Notes under the pieces: generated by a model | Told to the model about the DNA's origin: nothing | Databases searched by the model: none | Seen by the model: only the letters and a program-made list of their open reading frames with translations | Translations under genes and position numbers: made by a program | From: an uncultured Gammaproteobacteria bacterium | GTDB lineage: Bacteria > Pseudomonadota > Gammaproteobacteria > Pseudomonadales > DT-91 | Length of the DNA stretch: 6,631 nt | NCBI GenBank assembly: GCA_929200485.1 | Contig: CAKMZU010000056.1 | Span: 7,474 to 14,104 of the forward strand | Direction: 5' to 3' | Part shown: positions 5,846 to 6,631 of the stretch, piece by piece | Position numbering within the stretch: the stretch's first letter is position 1 | How the letters are laid out: each line of letters opens with the position of its first letter

Positions 5846-6631
5846 TTAATACTCCTCAGGCATAGATGGCTGTCTAATTTTGAGCTTTAAGTATTCGGTG
5901 TCTTTAATGCCTCGAGCTCGTTTACGAATCATCCTAATGCCGACATTACCTGCCTCAATTCGAGCGCTGGATAGAGAGTCTTCAGGATTACTTGGTTGTG
6001 ATTTGTCCAAGGGCATCTCTACGTTATTATTTGAATATTGTATATGTGTGTGATACCAACCTAATAAATAAACTATTAGTACAGGATCAACATTTTTTAT
6101 ATTTCCTTCTTTAATTTTTTCAATATTTTCTTTTTCACATCGGAGTTCATGCTCATTAAGCCGAAGGCGGTTGCGTGACAGATAAGAAGAACCTATCAAA
6201 AGAGATTTCACATCATAAAGGGGTATTTTTTCATCTATGAAATCACGAGCTTTCATTTCCTTATTTTCGATTTCATTCCAATGTTTATTAAGTCTTTCTA
6301 CAATAGCTGATTTGAATTCCTCAAATGTTGTATAGCTCATTATTTCAGGTATTTTATTCTTTTTCTTTTGTAGATAATCTTGTGCTAATTCGACGTTGGG
6401 AATTGGTCTTTCTGGCCTTTCGACCTCTAAAGCTTCTGCTAGGGCATTTGTAAATTTTTCTTCACGCTTAATTTTTAAATTTATTTGCGATCTACGCTCT
6501 GCAAGAAGTTTTTCGGCTAGTGTACATTCTTCCGTTATTATTTTATTTTTAATTTCTAACGTTTCAATTAACGCATCTTTATTTCTACTTAAAAACTCAT
6601 CAGGTTCATTAGTGTAAAGCTCCCAACACTC
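5846..6631 (-). CDS. Hypothetical protein, C-terminal 261 residues (5' end beyond the window)
   Basis: I do not recognise this gene. On the minus strand the frame is open from 6631 to the TAA at 5846-5848. The ATG at 6340 lies 97 codons inside it, has no good ribosome site, and no ATG, GTG or TTG precedes it in the window, so the true start lies to the right of 6631. The visible first 60-70 residues are highly charged and lysine/glutamate-rich with heptad-like spacing ('LEIKNKIITEECTLAEKLLA'), suggesting a coiled coil. The remainder is soluble, with 'LIVYLLGWYHTHIQYSNNN' and a basic stretch 'RMIRKRARGIKD' near the end. There is no signal peptide or membrane helix in the visible part. It looks more AT-rich than the motor operon, which hints at acquired DNA. 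It is convergent with the operon and so probably separately expressed. Confidence 0.75.
   Translation of the reverse strand, partial: ECWELYTNEPDEFLSRNKDALIETLEIKNKIITEECTLAEKLLAERRSQINLKIKREEKFTNALAEALEVERPERPIPNVELAQDYLQKKKNKIPEIMSYTTFEEFKSAIVERLNKHWNEIENKEMKARDFIDEKIPLYDVKSLLIGSSYLSRNRLRLNEHELRCEKENIEKIKEGNIKNVDPVLIVYLLGWYHTHIQYSNNNVEMPLDKSQPSNPEDSLSSARIEAGNVGIRMIRKRARGIKDTEYLKLKIRQPSMPEEY

Overview
The window suggests an AT-rich gammaproteobacterium (roughly 40 % GC by eye). The main clue is a cytoplasmic FklB-type FKBP prolyl isomerase at the left, which resembles the E. coli protein in length and layout. I cannot name the genus.

Layout: (1) Positions 1-190 are non-coding and AT-rich, with one strong hairpin just after the FKBP stop codon. 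(2) Positions 191-811, minus strand, hold an fklB-like gene. (3) Positions 812-1062 are a divergent intergenic region with an extended -10 promoter candidate firing rightward. (4) Positions 1063-5740, plus strand, hold four closely packed co-directional genes that form the main item of interest. They are a MotA/TolQ/ExbB-type proton-channel subunit with extra membrane helices, a short ExbD/TolR-like single-pass protein, a long MotB/ExbD-like protein with a membrane helix at each end, and a membrane-anchored protein with two formylglycine-generating-enzyme (FGE/SUMF1) type domains. The gaps are 47 nt, a 23 nt overlap and 1 nt, so this is almost certainly one operon. (5) Positions 5741-5845 are a short convergent gap with an AT-rich hairpin. 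(6) Positions 5846-6631, minus strand, hold the C-terminal part of an unrecognised, very AT-rich gene that runs off the right edge. The first ATG in this stretch, at 6340, is not its start, because the frame is open all the way to position 6631.

Interpretation: the four-gene operon looks like an ion-driven (5:2 type) inner-membrane motor fused by context to a periplasmic FGE-fold module. The channel subunit keeps the polar threonines of the MotA/TolQ/ExbB family. Two different partner proteins each have an acidic residue at the start of the N-terminal membrane helix (Glu26 in one, Asp23 in the other), as expected for the ion-carrying residue of ExbD/TolR/MotB. The FGE-type protein has two domains but lacks the catalytic cysteine pair of true FGEs, so a structural or binding role is likely. 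Known parallels are the type IX secretion/gliding motor of Bacteroidetes (GldL/GldM with the FGE-like lipoprotein GldK), the Myxococcus AglQRS motor (one TolQ-like and two TolR-like subunits) and the Zorya defence motor ZorAB. None matches this four-gene set exactly. Its function (envelope machine, secretion, surface assembly or defence) is not shown by the sequence.
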